A stretch of 34,315 bases of DNA from the IMG/VR virus record IMGVR_UViG_3300015164_000005, positions 1 through 34,315 of that record; one strand, given 5' to 3'. Positions 7,322-16,627 of the stretch are shown one piece after another. Source of the DNA: a virus. The notes under the pieces are model-generated. The model was not told the origin of the DNA. It did no database searches and was given only the letters and a program-made list of their open reading frames with translations. Position numbers and translations under genes: made by a program. Every line of letters begins with the position of its first letter. The first letter of the stretch is position 1.

Positions 7322-7386
7322 ATTTGGATCATCACATGCCACAAATGGAACTGATTGCAAGTACTGCCTGGCTGGAAGCCGAATAG

Positions 7387-8805
7387 ATGCAGATGCGTCT
7401 TTTTGGCCGCGATCTGACTATAACCAAGGCAGCGCCGCCTACCGGCATGTCCGTTCCGGCATTCTCAGGTTCCGGCGGCTGGTTCGGCTCCATCCGCGAA
7501 GGCTTCAGCGGCGCGTGGCAGCGAAATGTAGAAGTGGAATCGCGCGAGAACATCCTTGCGTTCTCGGCGGTGTATGCCTGCGTGAGCCTTATCGCTGGCG
7601 ACATTTCCAAGCTGCGCATCATGCTCACGCAGGAGACGGATGCGGATGTGTGGGAGGAATTCGACACGCCAGCATTCAGCCCGGTCTTGCGCAAGCCGAA
7701 CGGGTATCAGACGCGCATCCAGTTCATCGAACAATGGATTACGTCCAAGCTCTTGCACGGGAACGCCTGCGTCTACAAAGAGCGCGATGGCCGCGGCGTA
7801 GTGTCCGGCCTGCATGTGCTCGACAGCCGCCGTGTAAAGCCTTTGGTAGCCGACGATGGCGGCGTGTATTACCAGTTGAGTCGCGACACTATCTCGCAAG
7901 TAGGAGACGGTGTAATCGTTCCTGCGAGCGAGATCATTCATGACCGGATGAACTGCTTCTATCACCCGCTGGTCGGCATCAGTCCGATCTCGGCGTGCGG
8001 GGCGTCGGCTACGCAGGGGATAAGGATTCAGGCAAACTCGGCCAAGTTCTTCGAGAACATGAGCCGTCCGTCAGGGCAGCTGACAGCACCAGCACGGATT
8101 GATGATGAAACGGCAGCACGGTTGAAGCGCGAGTTTGAGGCGAACTTCAGTGGCGGTAATCTTGGGCGACTGTTTGTTAGCGGTAATGGACTTAAATATG
8201 ACTCGATGTCAATCCCTGCGCAGGACGCGCAGTTGATTGAGCAGTTACGCTGGACAGTAGAGGATGTTGCGCGCACATTCCACGTTCCGCTGCACAAACT
8301 AGGCAGCGGGCAGCCGACGTTGAACAACATCGTTGCACTGAATCAGGATTATTACTCGCAAACATTGCAGACGCTTATCGAGGCGGTGGAATGCCTGTTG
8401 GATGAAGGGCTTTCGCTTCCATCAGGTTATGCGACTGAGTTTGATTTGGATGGGTTGCTGCGGATGGATCCGCTGTCGCGGGCAGAGGCTAATGAGAAGG
8501 CTACCCGCGCCGGGATCATGACGCCGAACGAAGGTCGGTTGAGTATGAATCTGCCGCCTGTTGTGGGTGGGGATACACCCTACCTCCAAATTCAAAATTT
8601 TGCGTTAAGGGATTTGGCTAAACGAAGTGAATTAGCCAATCCATTTGTGACGACGCCTGTTCCTGCTACGCCATCTGTACCATCACCAACGGCTAACGAT
8701 ACTCAAACTGGCAAGGCTCTTGCGATCAATATAGAGGATGAACTTGAAGCCATAATGTTGCGCGCCAAGACGGATTTGAGGAAAGAATTGTGTCTACCGT
8801 ACTGA
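7387..8805 (+). CDS. Phage portal protein, HK97 family
   Basis: This 472-residue protein matches HK97-family portals, which form the dodecameric DNA gateway of the capsid vertex. Recognisable segments are 'ENILAFSAVYACVSLIAGDIS' near residue 54, 'RIQFIEQWITSKLLHGNACVY', 'IIHDRMNCFYHPLVGISPISACG', 'FFENMSRPSGQL', 'LRWTVEDVARTFHVPLHKLG' and 'LNQDYYSQTLQTLIEAVE'. The C-terminal 60 residues are proline/threonine-rich. The ATG at 7387 follows a GGAAG. Normal portals lie close to the capsid gene; here the GIY-YIG element separates them. An HNH gene begins inside its last 16 bases. Confidence 0.95.
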   Translation: MQMRLFGRDLTITKAAPPTGMSVPAFSGSGGWFGSIREGFSGAWQRNVEVESRENILAFSAVYACVSLIAGDISKLRIMLTQETDADVWEEFDTPAFSPVLRKPNGYQTRIQFIEQWITSKLLHGNACVYKERDGRGVVSGLHVLDSRRVKPLVADDGGVYYQLSRDTISQVGDGVIVPASEIIHDRMNCFYHPLVGISPISACGASATQGIRIQANSAKFFENMSRPSGQLTAPARIDDETAARLKREFEANFSGGNLGRLFVSGNGLKYDSMSIPAQDAQLIEQLRWTVEDVARTFHVPLHKLGSGQPTLNNIVALNQDYYSQTLQTLIEAVECLLDEGLSLPSGYATEFDLDGLLRMDPLSRAEANEKATRAGIMTPNEGRLSMNLPPVVGGDTPYLQIQNFALRDLAKRSELANPFVTTPVPATPSVPSPTANDTQTGKALAINIEDELEAIMLRAKTDLRKELCLPY

Positions 8806-9524
8806 AAAGTTGCACGCGTTGCCATGTAGCGAAGCCGCTGGCAGAGTTCCATATTAACCATAGGATAACGACTGGTACAGGGTCATCACGCGGTGGCCTT
8901 GGTGTTATTGCGCAATGCAAGGCGTGCCGTAGCCATCGATCCGACCCGACGCTGCGAGGCAGGAGAGAGCAGATTGCGGTTTTCGCGGCGCAGCAGTTAA
9001 AAAGGTGCGGTACCTGCAAACAAGGATTGCCACACTCGGAATTTCATAAGCGCGTGAGATCAGATGATGGTCTAGCGTTCACGTGTAAGAAATGCGTGAA
9101 TACAAATAGCGCGAAATGGCGGGAGGCTAATCCTGGTGCGCATGATCGGTGGTATTTTGAAAACAAAGAACACAAATTAGCTTACGCTACGCAATGGCGA
9201 TCTGAGAATGTAGAAATGCGTAAAGTAGCTAACGCCCGGTGGGCTAAAGCCAATCCCCACAAAGTCAACGCGCTAATCGCCAAGCGCACAGCGGCCAAGT
9301 TCCGGGCCACGGTATCGTGGTCAAGTCAAGACGCTATCGAAGCCATCTATGCCGAGGCGCTGCGCCTATCGCGCGAGACTGGAATCCGACATGACGTAGA
9401 CCACATAGTCCCACTTCAAGGAAAGACTGTCAGCGGTCTGCATTGGGAAGGAAACCTGCAAATCCTGACGAAGACTGAGAACTTATCTAAGTCCAATCGT
9501 TACTGGCCTGACTCCCCGACATGA
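8790..9524 (+). CDS. HNH endonuclease between portal and fibre genes
   Basis: This 244-residue protein starts at a GTG inside the portal 3' end, preceded by GAGGAAAG. Two zinc ribbons are visible, C8/C11/C43/C46 and C73/C76/C99/C102. A basic helical linker follows, with repeated 'W(R/A)xxNP' motifs at about 110-160. The C-terminal HNH-type nuclease has 'HDVDHIVPLQGK' (D204-H205), 'GLHWEGNLQILT' and 'NLSKSNR'. It ends in ATGA with the next gene, so it fills the gap between two virion genes exactly. Unlike the other mobile endonucleases here it has no folded leader and would be co-translated with portal mRNA. A free-standing homing endonuclease is most likely. Confidence 0.87.
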   Translation: MSTVLKSCTRCHVAKPLAEFHINHRITTGTGSSRGGLGVIAQCKACRSHRSDPTLRGRREQIAVFAAQQLKRCGTCKQGLPHSEFHKRVRSDDGLAFTCKKCVNTNSAKWREANPGAHDRWYFENKEHKLAYATQWRSENVEMRKVANARWAKANPHKVNALIAKRTAAKFRATVSWSSQDAIEAIYAEALRLSRETGIRHDVDHIVPLQGKTVSGLHWEGNLQILTKTENLSKSNRYWPDSPT

Positions 9525-11797
9525 TCGAAAAACAAGAGATTTCATCCTTGATGAAGGCGGTCGCTGGAGTGGTGCGCGAATATGTCGATGGCAAAGCCGA
9601 TCCGCTAGGCACCCGTCTTTCCGGCTTGGAATCGCGCGTAGAAGAAGTCTCAAAGCCGGATCGCTTCAAGTCTTATCTGGACGCATCCGTTGATGTGGTG
9701 CGCAAAGATGCGTCTGGACTTGACGACAAGCTTGGCGGCATAGAGAAACGGCTGGATGCCACTAATACGGCCATTGCCGAGGCCGTAGCGCCATTCGCTG
9801 TGCGGCTTACTGGTATAGAGGCCAAAGTCGAAGAAGCGGCCAACACGGAGCGTTTCAGGCCATTCCTTGAAACCGCGCTTGATGCGGTGCGAAAGGAAAG
9901 CGGCAAAGTCGATGAGAAGCTTGGCGAAATAGAGAAGCGGCTGGAAACGACGGCAGATAAGTTTTATGACGCGGTAGGCCCGCTTGAATTGCAAGTGCAC
10001 GAGTGGAATCGTCGTATCGAGGACTTATCCAAAACGATCCCGCCTGATCCGGCAGAAAAAATTCAAAAACTGGTTGATAACGTAGGCGCGACAGTCGTCC
10101 GGCTGGACGGATGCGAAAAGCAGATGGAATCACTATCTGCGCTCGCCGCTGGAATAGACCCGCTTGATCGGAAACTTGCCGGTCTGACCGAGCGCGTCGA
10201 GAAAGTGGCGCTGTCGATTCCGGCAGATACAACCGAAAGCGTGAGCGCAGCGCGCGCGGAAATATCGGCAGTCGGCAAACGCATCGACGGCATAGAGCCG
10301 CGTCTTGAAGGTCTAGCCAAAAGCGCAGCCGAAGTCACGCCGATAACGGAAAGAATCATTCGCCTGGAAACGCGCTACGAAGATGTCAAGCGCGAGGCTA
10401 TTGATGCGGGCATTGCCAAGGCGATAGAGGACTTCGCAGGAAAGGCGGTAAGTCCGCTAAACGATAAGATCGGCACGCTCGAAGCGCGGCTTGCGGACGT
10501 TGGCAAAAGCGCCGCCGAAGCGGTCAATCCGCTGACGACCAAGATCGATGATTTGTCATCAAGATTCAAGGAAATAGACGCAGCCAATGATGCGCGGCAC
10601 GAAAAAATCCTGAAGTCGGTCGATGTTCAAATAGTCGAAGCCGTCAATCGCTTGCCTCCTCCCAAGGACGGCGAGCATGGCAAGGACGGAGTAAGCGCCT
10701 ATCAGATCGCCGTAAGCAAGGGTTTCTTTGGATCGGAGGACGAGTGGCTAAGTTCGTTAAACGGCTGCGATGGAATCGCAGGAGAATCTATCACTGGGCC
10801 AAAGGGCGAGGCTGGTAAGGATGCAGAGCCGGTCGATATAGCGCTTGTCGTCAAGGAAGTGGTTGCGCAGATTCCTGTCCCGAAAGATGGGGTGGATGGG
10901 AAAGACGGAAAGGATGCAGAACCAGTCTCGGATGAACTTGTACGCGCTGAAGTTGCGAAGGCGGTTGCGGAAATCCCCAAACCGAAAGATGTGTCACCGG
11001 ATGTTGTTGCTGAGTTGGTTGTCGCTGAAGTTCAAAAAGCGGTATCTGAACTGCCAAAGGCAAAGGACGGAAAAGACGGTCTGGCAGGAAAAGACGCCGA
11101 GCCGGTCGATGTAGAGAAGATCATAGCTGGTGTTGTCGCTAGGATTCCAGTTCCCAGGGATGGCGAGCGAGGCCCGCCCGGAGAAAGCATTGTCGGGCTT
11201 AAAGGCGAGCCAGGGCGCGATGTGCCGATAGAAGTGGTCTCTGCGCTGGTTGCTGGCGAAGTGGCGAAAGCGATAGGAGCACTCCCGAAAGCGGAGAAAG
11301 CGCGGGATGGGGAAGATGGCCGCGATGCGCTGCACATTGAAGTGCTGCCGATGATCGACACGAGCAAGAGTGCGCCACGCGGAACATTCGCCAGTCACAA
11401 CGGCGGGCTATGGCGTGCCGCGCGGAATACCGATGCCGGAGAGGATTTGCATCTTTGCGGCTGGCAATCTGTGGTTGAAGGATTCCCAGAGATCGATGTC
11501 GAGCAGGGCGATGATTTGCGGACGTTTACGCTTCGTGCTGTGAGTTCTACCGGCAGGAAGATGGAAAAGAGTTTTTCGCTGCCGGTGATGATTGATCGAG
11601 GAGTTTTCAAGGCAGATACGGCTTACGTTGCGGGGGATGTTGTGTCCTACGGCGGGAGCATTTGGATTGCACAGCATGAAACGAAGGATTCGCCAGGAAG
11701 CAGTGATGCGTTCCGTTTGGCGGTGAAGCGAGGAAGAGATGCGAAGGACGTTGCGCTGCTGTCGCCTAAGACGCCACAGCAGGTCAGGTTAAAGTAA
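9521..11797 (+). CDS. Coiled-coil and collagen-like fibre protein with a C-terminal binding domain
   Basis: This 758-residue protein is a probable virion fibre. Residues 29-91 and 92-154 are a tandem 63-residue repeat (nine heptads) predicted to form a coiled coil, and heptad-like sequence continues to about 370. Residues of about 375-575 alternate collagen-like Gly-x-y blocks ('KDGEHGKDG', 'GPKGEAGKD', 'GERGPPGES') with helical units starting 'DAEPVD'. The C-terminus has beta-rich segments: 'GTFASHNGGLWRAARNT' and 'YVAGDVVSYGGSIWIAQHET', the latter like small carbohydrate-binding modules of the CBM5/12 type. No catalytic motif is seen. Its place directly after portal suggests a head or neck fibre that may touch the cell surface. 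The ATG overlaps the HNH stop by 4 bases. Confidence 0.75.
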   Translation: MIEKQEISSLMKAVAGVVREYVDGKADPLGTRLSGLESRVEEVSKPDRFKSYLDASVDVVRKDASGLDDKLGGIEKRLDATNTAIAEAVAPFAVRLTGIEAKVEEAANTERFRPFLETALDAVRKESGKVDEKLGEIEKRLETTADKFYDAVGPLELQVHEWNRRIEDLSKTIPPDPAEKIQKLVDNVGATVVRLDGCEKQMESLSALAAGIDPLDRKLAGLTERVEKVALSIPADTTESVSAARAEISAVGKRIDGIEPRLEGLAKSAAEVTPITERIIRLETRYEDVKREAIDAGIAKAIEDFAGKAVSPLNDKIGTLEARLADVGKSAAEAVNPLTTKIDDLSSRFKEIDAANDARHEKILKSVDVQIVEAVNRLPPPKDGEHGKDGVSAYQIAVSKGFFGSEDEWLSSLNGCDGIAGESITGPKGEAGKDAEPVDIALVVKEVVAQIPVPKDGVDGKDGKDAEPVSDELVRAEVAKAVAEIPKPKDVSPDVVAELVVAEVQKAVSELPKAKDGKDGLAGKDAEPVDVEKIIAGVVARIPVPRDGERGPPGESIVGLKGEPGRDVPIEVVSALVAGEVAKAIGALPKAEKARDGEDGRDALHIEVLPMIDTSKSAPRGTFASHNGGLWRAARNTDAGEDLHLCGWQSVVEGFPEIDVEQGDDLRTFTLRAVSSTGRKMEKSFSLPVMIDRGVFKADTAYVAGDVVSYGGSIWIAQHETKDSPGSSDAFRLAVKRGRDAKDVALLSPKTPQQVRLK
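9605..9982 (+). repeat. Tandem 189-bp coding repeat, two copies
   Basis: Two consecutive 63-codon units (9605-9793 and 9794-9982) encode closely similar coiled-coil segments, with shared anchors 'RLxGxExxVEE', 'DxVRK' and 'GxIEKRL' at identical spacing. The length is exactly nine heptads, so the duplication keeps the coiled-coil register. Confidence 0.7.
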
Positions 11798-11814
11798 AAC
11801 CATTAGGAGAAATC

Positions 11815-12024
11815 ATGAGAATCAAAATCATCGAAAGTTATCGCTCCGACAAGGGCTATATCTCAGCCGGCACAGAACAGGAAGTGGACGACGAAGCCGG
11901 CATGAGCCTCATTCGTGGCGGTCTGGCCGAAGAGATCGGCGTTAAGCCCAAGTTGGCGCGCAAGGAGACTGAGCCGGAGACGGATTCGACGGAATCAGAT
12001 CATGGCGATGGTGTAGCTGCATGA
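11815..12024 (+). CDS. Small acidic-tailed protein, function unknown
   Basis: This 69-residue protein follows AGGAG at good spacing. The N-terminus ('RIKIIESYRSDKGYISAGTE') has a short beta-barrel-like pattern, and the C-terminal half is rich in Glu, Asp, Ser and Thr. It overlaps the next gene by ATGA. Short proteins of this type are common between phage head genes; I assign no function. Confidence 0.7.
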   Translation: MRIKIIESYRSDKGYISAGTEQEVDDEAGMSLIRGGLAEEIGVKPKLARKETEPETDSTESDHGDGVAA

Positions 12025-13940
12025 GCGATTCGACAGTAGGCTTGCCGCCAGATTCTACCGGCAAGGAAGTTCGCACTTTCCGACAGACGGTTGGAGCCAA
12101 TCAGGTAGAAGTGCAAGGTATCGCACTGTGCGATCCTGCCAATGCGACGGCTGTTGCCAGCGTAGTTACGTCCGCCCCGGCAACGAATGCGGCAGGACTC
12201 GTGACTCGTTCTATACCGTTCGGCACCGAGGCGACGGCGGCGAAGCAGGACACCGGGAATGCATCTCTGGTCTCGCTGCTGACGACGCTTACAAGCGTAT
12301 TGACCGCGTTGCAGGGAACGTTGACAACAAGCGCCGCTGCCTTGCCATTACCTGCTGGCGCGGCGACGCAGGCGACGCTTGCGAGCGTGCTGGCGGCACT
12401 GCAAAGCACATTGACTGTCGGATTAGTCGGCGGTACGGTAGAAATTTCCAACGACATCGGCAATCCATTGCCTGTATCCGGCACAGTAACGGCATCCGGC
12501 CCGTTGACCGATACGCAATTGCGAGCTACCCCGGTTCCGGTATCAATGTCAGGGTCAAGCGGCGGCCTTACAGACACGCAACTGCGGGCAGCCGCAGTGT
12601 CCGTCGCCGTCTCAAATCTGCCCGGTACGCAGCCAGTATCAGGCACCGTCAACGTCGGTAATTTCCCGGTAACATCCGGCACGGTGACGGCGAATGCCGG
12701 ACTAAACCTGAATACGTCGACGCTCGCGCTGGAAGCCGGCAATCTCGCCGCTCTTGTGGGAAAAGACTTCGCGACCCAGACGACACTCGCGGCAATTCTT
12801 ACCAAGATCATCACCGCACCAGCTACCGAAGCGACGCTTGCCGCGCTGCTCGCAGAAGCGCAGAACGACAAGGCGCTACAGGAAACTATCTGGACGGACG
12901 GGACAAATTTTTTCATCCGCCGACTGGTCTTCGATGAATCAGCTCAGTCCTACACAGTTTCGTACACGACCCCAAGTGGCGGAGCGACAACGCTGCCTGG
13001 CGGCGCCTACCCGGTAGCGACCGGCGCCGACCGAGAGATCGTCAGTTCGATATATGCCGCTACTGCGGGCGGTACGGGTTATACGACCGGGGACACCATT
13101 GGCAAGCGCGAGGTGTGGGACGTTGCTACGGCGACGCCGGCCATTCTTGCAACGTTCTGGGAAAACCTGACGACCGGAGCAACGCTTTCCGGCACGCCAG
13201 CCAATATCGCCTACAGCGGCGCGACGCCTGGGGCGGCTACGGCGGCGAATCAGGCGACTGGAAATACGACGCTTGCGAGCATCCTTGCGAAACTCATTAC
13301 GGCGCCAGCGACGGAGGCAACTCTAGCGTCGATCCTCGCAAAGCTAATCGCAGGGCCAGCTACGGAAACGACACTATCAGTGCTCTCAGGAAAGATACCT
13401 GCGCTTGGTGGTGCTGCTGCTGCTGCAAGCCTCCCGGTGGTGCTGTCGAGCGATGGCCCGTTCGTATCGGCGACCGGAGCTATAACGGAAACCGCGCCTG
13501 CTACAGATACCGCGTCGAGCGGTTTGAACGGCAGGCTCCAGCGGATTGCGCAACGTATCTCGAGCTTGCTGGCGCTCTTGCCTGCGAGTCTCGGCATTAA
13601 GACGGCGGCGAACAGCTTGTCGATCGCGCCGGCATCGGATGCGATTTTTACCGTCTCATCCGTCGGCGTCACATATACCGACCGCAGCGGCACGATTACG
13701 GCAGGAGGAACGGCGCAGCAGATGGCAGCGGCCAATGCTTCCAGGAAAGGGTACTTTATCCAGAACAACTCCACCAGCGATCTCTGGATCAATAGCGTCA
13801 CGACCGCCGTGCTGAGTCAGCCGAGCATCAAGTTGCCGGCTGGCGCGCTCTACGAAGCGCCGGCTAATGGAGTACCTGTGACAGCGATCAGCATTATCGG
13901 AGCGACGACGGCGCAGGCATTTTCAGCGCGGGAATACTAA
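12021..13940 (+). CDS. Repeat-rich virion structural protein, possible decoration or head fibre
   Basis: This 639-residue protein is low in charge and rich in Ala, Thr, Val and Gly. Short helical repeats of the form 'ATxATLAxIL' recur at about residues 114-124, 249-290 and 410-455, alternating with beta segments such as 'QPVSGTVNVGNFPVTSGTV'. The final 90 residues form a separate beta domain ('VTYTDRSGTITAGGTAQQ', 'GYFIQNNSTSDLWINS'), a pattern I associate with phage decoration and fibre proteins. It starts four bases inside the preceding gene and is followed after one base by another large fibre gene. Structural role inferred from composition and position. Confidence 0.65.
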   Translation: MSDSTVGLPPDSTGKEVRTFRQTVGANQVEVQGIALCDPANATAVASVVTSAPATNAAGLVTRSIPFGTEATAAKQDTGNASLVSLLTTLTSVLTALQGTLTTSAAALPLPAGAATQATLASVLAALQSTLTVGLVGGTVEISNDIGNPLPVSGTVTASGPLTDTQLRATPVPVSMSGSSGGLTDTQLRAAAVSVAVSNLPGTQPVSGTVNVGNFPVTSGTVTANAGLNLNTSTLALEAGNLAALVGKDFATQTTLAAILTKIITAPATEATLAALLAEAQNDKALQETIWTDGTNFFIRRLVFDESAQSYTVSYTTPSGGATTLPGGAYPVATGADREIVSSIYAATAGGTGYTTGDTIGKREVWDVATATPAILATFWENLTTGATLSGTPANIAYSGATPGAATAANQATGNTTLASILAKLITAPATEATLASILAKLIAGPATETTLSVLSGKIPALGGAAAAASLPVVLSSDGPFVSATGAITETAPATDTASSGLNGRLQRIAQRISSLLALLPASLGIKTAANSLSIAPASDAIFTVSSVGVTYTDRSGTITAGGTAQQMAAANASRKGYFIQNNSTSDLWINSVTTAVLSQPSIKLPAGALYEAPANGVPVTAISIIGATTAQAFSAREY

Positions 13941-13941
13941 T

Positions 13942-16128
13942 ATGCCGATTACTTTTCCACCAGCAGCAAGCGGCAGCGGCGTCACCGATCTGGCTGGCAT
14001 TCCAGGAGAAAGTGCGCTCAACAAGCTATCCACGTCGCGCGATCTGGTCACGTACACACCGGCTCCAAACTATTTCGTCGCGTTCCCGGCTGCCGGAGCA
14101 TCTTATGCACTTTTTACCAGTGCGGCGGCCACGTCTGGAATCATCGACTCTATCTGGATCACGTGCGACGGCGGTGCTGGCTCCTTTGACGCTCGGTTGC
14201 GCATCTTCGTCGATCAGGAGCTTGTCCCGAGTTTCGATGTCGATCTCGGCACCTTATTCGTATCGCACGGCGAAGCGCACACTGGTGCTGGCTATTCGGT
14301 AGCCACGGACAACATTTTCACCGGCTGTTGCGGCACCAATACGCATCCCGGCTTTTCTCCGACCGGCAATCAGGTTTCCTACGAGATAAAGTATCCTGTG
14401 CCATTTGGCAATGGCATCAGGGTCGATGTCTACACGCCGGCAAGCGGTGTCACCATCCCAGGAGGCAGCAGTCTATTCACGCAAGTACATCTGCGCGAAA
14501 GCGGCACGTCCACGCTGCGGCTGCGCTCGACAGGGGCAACCCGGCTGGCGCCGGTTGCTGCGGTTGCCGCAAGCGACATTACTTTCTGCGATCTGCCGCA
14601 AAATGCCGGCTCGTGGGTGTACATGGGTCTATATGTGTTTAATCCGAGCACGCTCGGCGCTGGTCGTTACGGCTATCTCGAAAAGCCGTGGCTGGTGTAC
14701 ACCGATGGCGGAAGCACCCCATCGTTTGCGGCTACCGGCGCCGAGGATTTGTACCAGGCCGGCTGGTATTTCAATGCTAACAAGCGCTTCACCACGCCAT
14801 CTGTGCTGCTGACCGAGACTAACAACACAGCCGGCAGTACCGTCGTCGGCCTCGATCTTCTGAAGTTGCGGCGGGGCGTCAAGTTCAACAGCCGGCTCAA
14901 AGTGGTCTGGTCTGAAAAAGGCTCGCCGTGGACGACTAGCATCACCTATTCGATTGTTTACTGCTTGCTGTATTACGTGGACACGGCAATCCCGTTTGTT
15001 CCATCCGCGCCCACCTCTGTAGGATCGACCCTCACTGGATCGACCACTGGAACAGTGACGTGGGCAGCCCCGGCTTCTATCGGTAGTCAGGTATTGATAG
15101 GCTACACTGTGACGCTCTCGCCAGGCGGCGCAACTCAGACCGTGGCTGCGAATGTTCTCAGTGCCAACTTCACCGGCCTGACGACCGGCACCGCATATAC
15201 ACCGACAGTTGTTGCAACGAATAGCGTAGGAAATAGCACGGGTGCCGTCGGGCCGGCGTTTACGCCTGCCAGCTTCACGGTGCCAGGAACACCGACGATA
15301 GGCGTCGCAACAGCAGGCAATGCACAAGCATCGGTATTGTTCACAGCTCCCGGCTCGAACGGTGGATCGGCGATTACCGGCTACACGGCAACGTCCACCC
15401 CCGGCGGCTTTACGGGCACGGTCTCCGGCCCCGGGTCTGGTTCGATCACTGTTACCGGCCTCGCCAACGGCACCGCATACACGTTCACTGTGCACGCTAC
15501 CAATGCTATCGGAAATAGCTCTGAATCTGCGGCGTCGAACAGCGTTACTCCGAGCGTCTCGATCGTGCTGTCCGATCTATTCAACAGGGCCGACGCTTCA
15601 ACCCTCGGGAATGCCGATACCGGCCAGACGTGGGCAACGGCTGCAAGCGGCGGCACAGCGAGCGTTGGCATTGTCGGCAACAAGGCATATGTACGAAACT
15701 CGACGATAGGCGGACATACGGTTGCCTATGCCAGTGCGACGAAGGCCGATGTCGACATCACGGCAATTCTGGGTGCGGCAGGAGTGGTTCCTGCCTATGG
15801 CGGGATCGTGTTGCGGTATGTCGATATTAACAACGACTTGCATTTGCAGCTCGGTGGCGATAACAGTGCAGCCGTCTCCTATGCACTCGAAAAGAAGATT
15901 TCCGGTGCGTACACATCGATAGCTACCATCTCTGTCACTCCGACAGCGGGCGACACCGTGCGGATTGTGGCTATCGGCACGACGATTGATGTCTATATCA
16001 ATGGCACGCACTACGGGCCTTACACTGCCTCTGGAATCAGCACCACTTCGCAAAACGTCGGCTTCCAAGCCAACCAGAGCGGGGGCGGAACTTCGACAGT
16101 GACATGGGACAGCATTAGTGTCGTTTAA
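13942..16128 (+). CDS. Fibre or adhesin with two Fn3 domains and a lectin-like C-terminus
   Basis: This 728-residue protein has an N-terminal beta domain of about 350 residues. Its 'LRIFVDQELVPSFDVDLGTLF' stretch resembles DUF2961-type proteins. Two fibronectin type III repeats follow at about 354-441 and 448-537 ('ITGYTVT...' strands and 'TGLANGTAYTFTVHATNAIGN'). Residues 543-728 look like a concanavalin A-type jelly roll that could bind glycans. Fn3 and lectin-like modules are common on phage surfaces, where they give weak attachment to cells or mucus. It is the third large surface protein in a row between portal and neck genes. Domain calls are by pattern only. Confidence 0.65.
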   Translation: MPITFPPAASGSGVTDLAGIPGESALNKLSTSRDLVTYTPAPNYFVAFPAAGASYALFTSAAATSGIIDSIWITCDGGAGSFDARLRIFVDQELVPSFDVDLGTLFVSHGEAHTGAGYSVATDNIFTGCCGTNTHPGFSPTGNQVSYEIKYPVPFGNGIRVDVYTPASGVTIPGGSSLFTQVHLRESGTSTLRLRSTGATRLAPVAAVAASDITFCDLPQNAGSWVYMGLYVFNPSTLGAGRYGYLEKPWLVYTDGGSTPSFAATGAEDLYQAGWYFNANKRFTTPSVLLTETNNTAGSTVVGLDLLKLRRGVKFNSRLKVVWSEKGSPWTTSITYSIVYCLLYYVDTAIPFVPSAPTSVGSTLTGSTTGTVTWAAPASIGSQVLIGYTVTLSPGGATQTVAANVLSANFTGLTTGTAYTPTVVATNSVGNSTGAVGPAFTPASFTVPGTPTIGVATAGNAQASVLFTAPGSNGGSAITGYTATSTPGGFTGTVSGPGSGSITVTGLANGTAYTFTVHATNAIGNSSESAASNSVTPSVSIVLSDLFNRADASTLGNADTGQTWATAASGGTASVGIVGNKAYVRNSTIGGHTVAYASATKADVDITAILGAAGVVPAYGGIVLRYVDINNDLHLQLGGDNSAAVSYALEKKISGAYTSIATISVTPTAGDTVRIVAIGTTIDVYINGTHYGPYTASGISTTSQNVGFQANQSGGGTSTVTWDSISVV

Positions 16129-16131
16129 TTG

Positions 16132-16248
16132 ATGCTGCTCGCACTCTGGCCGCTTCTTTGGGGATCATCTGATACCGTCCCAGTCGCATCTGCGTTCGTA
16201 ATGGGAAATCGTCGCGTGTTCGAAATCGACGCGCGTGGGAGCGAGTAG
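16132..16248 (+). CDS. Small hydrophobic N-terminus protein, 38 residues
   Basis: The ATG lies 3 bases after the preceding stop. The product begins with a Leu/Trp-rich segment ('MLLALWPLLWGSS') and ends with a polar 'GNRRVFEIDARGSE' tail. Similar very short proteins with a hydrophobic start and an 'RRxF' tail are often annotated in this position between phage fibre and neck genes. Support is modest because of its size. Confidence 0.45.
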   Translation: MLLALWPLLWGSSDTVPVASAFVMGNRRVFEIDARGSE

Positions 16249-16279
16249 TTCCTGTAGAGATGTATTAGGGGGAAGTCAA

Positions 16280-16627
16280 TTGCTCGAAAAGCGAACTTCA
16301 GAAACATGGCCATTCGATTTCGATTGCAGCAGATTGCTTTGCAGGAACGAAGTTATAACGGCTGTCGTGTCGGTTACCGCAGAACCGACGCTAACGACGC
16401 CGCTTACGTTCGGAGTGCCTGTCGTCAACACGTTGCCGGTGCAGTATCCGAATCGCACGGCAGCGGTCGGCAAGGTGATTCAGGTGGAGATTGGCGGTGG
16501 CGTGATTGCCGACGGCTTGTCCCATCAACGTTGCACGATTCGAGCAAAGTTTACCAAGTCGCAATCTACCGGAATCGGCGAGGCGACTGCATATCTTGAT
16601 CTTGTCGATACCCCTTCGCCGCCATGA
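16280..16627 (+). CDS. Small beta-rich neck or fibre-adaptor-like protein
   Basis: The frame is open from 16235, but the TTG at 16280 has a strong AGGGGGAAG just upstream and is the likely start, giving 115 residues. The pattern 'SETWPFDFDCSRLL' followed by 'ITAVVSVTAEPT' and several strands resembles small phage proteins with an Ig-like fold that are often annotated as fibre-tail adaptors. It overlaps the phiE125 gp8-like gene by ATGA. The assignment is tentative. Confidence 0.55.
   Translation: MLEKRTSETWPFDFDCSRLLCRNEVITAVVSVTAEPTLTTPLTFGVPVVNTLPVQYPNRTAAVGKVIQVEIGGGVIADGLSHQRCTIRAKFTKSQSTGIGEATAYLDLVDTPSPP

Noticed and set aside
7336-7386. 16-codon ORF ending directly before the portal ATG
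   Set aside because: Could be a leader peptide coupling to portal, but no clear ribosome site or recognisable sequence; too short to support.
7233-7943. Long Arg-rich ORF overlapping the portal gene
   Set aside because: Arginine/histidine-rich shadow of portal in another frame; portal matches a known family across its length.
12128-12661. Arg/Cys-rich ORF within the repeat-rich virion gene
   Set aside because: Shadow frame produced by GC-rich codon bias; the overlapping 639-residue frame has coherent repeats and start context.
14629-15495. 288-residue minus-strand ORF under the Fn3/lectin-like gene
   Set aside because: Typical antisense shadow of a Gly/Thr/Ala-rich gene; no ribosome site and no recognisable motif.
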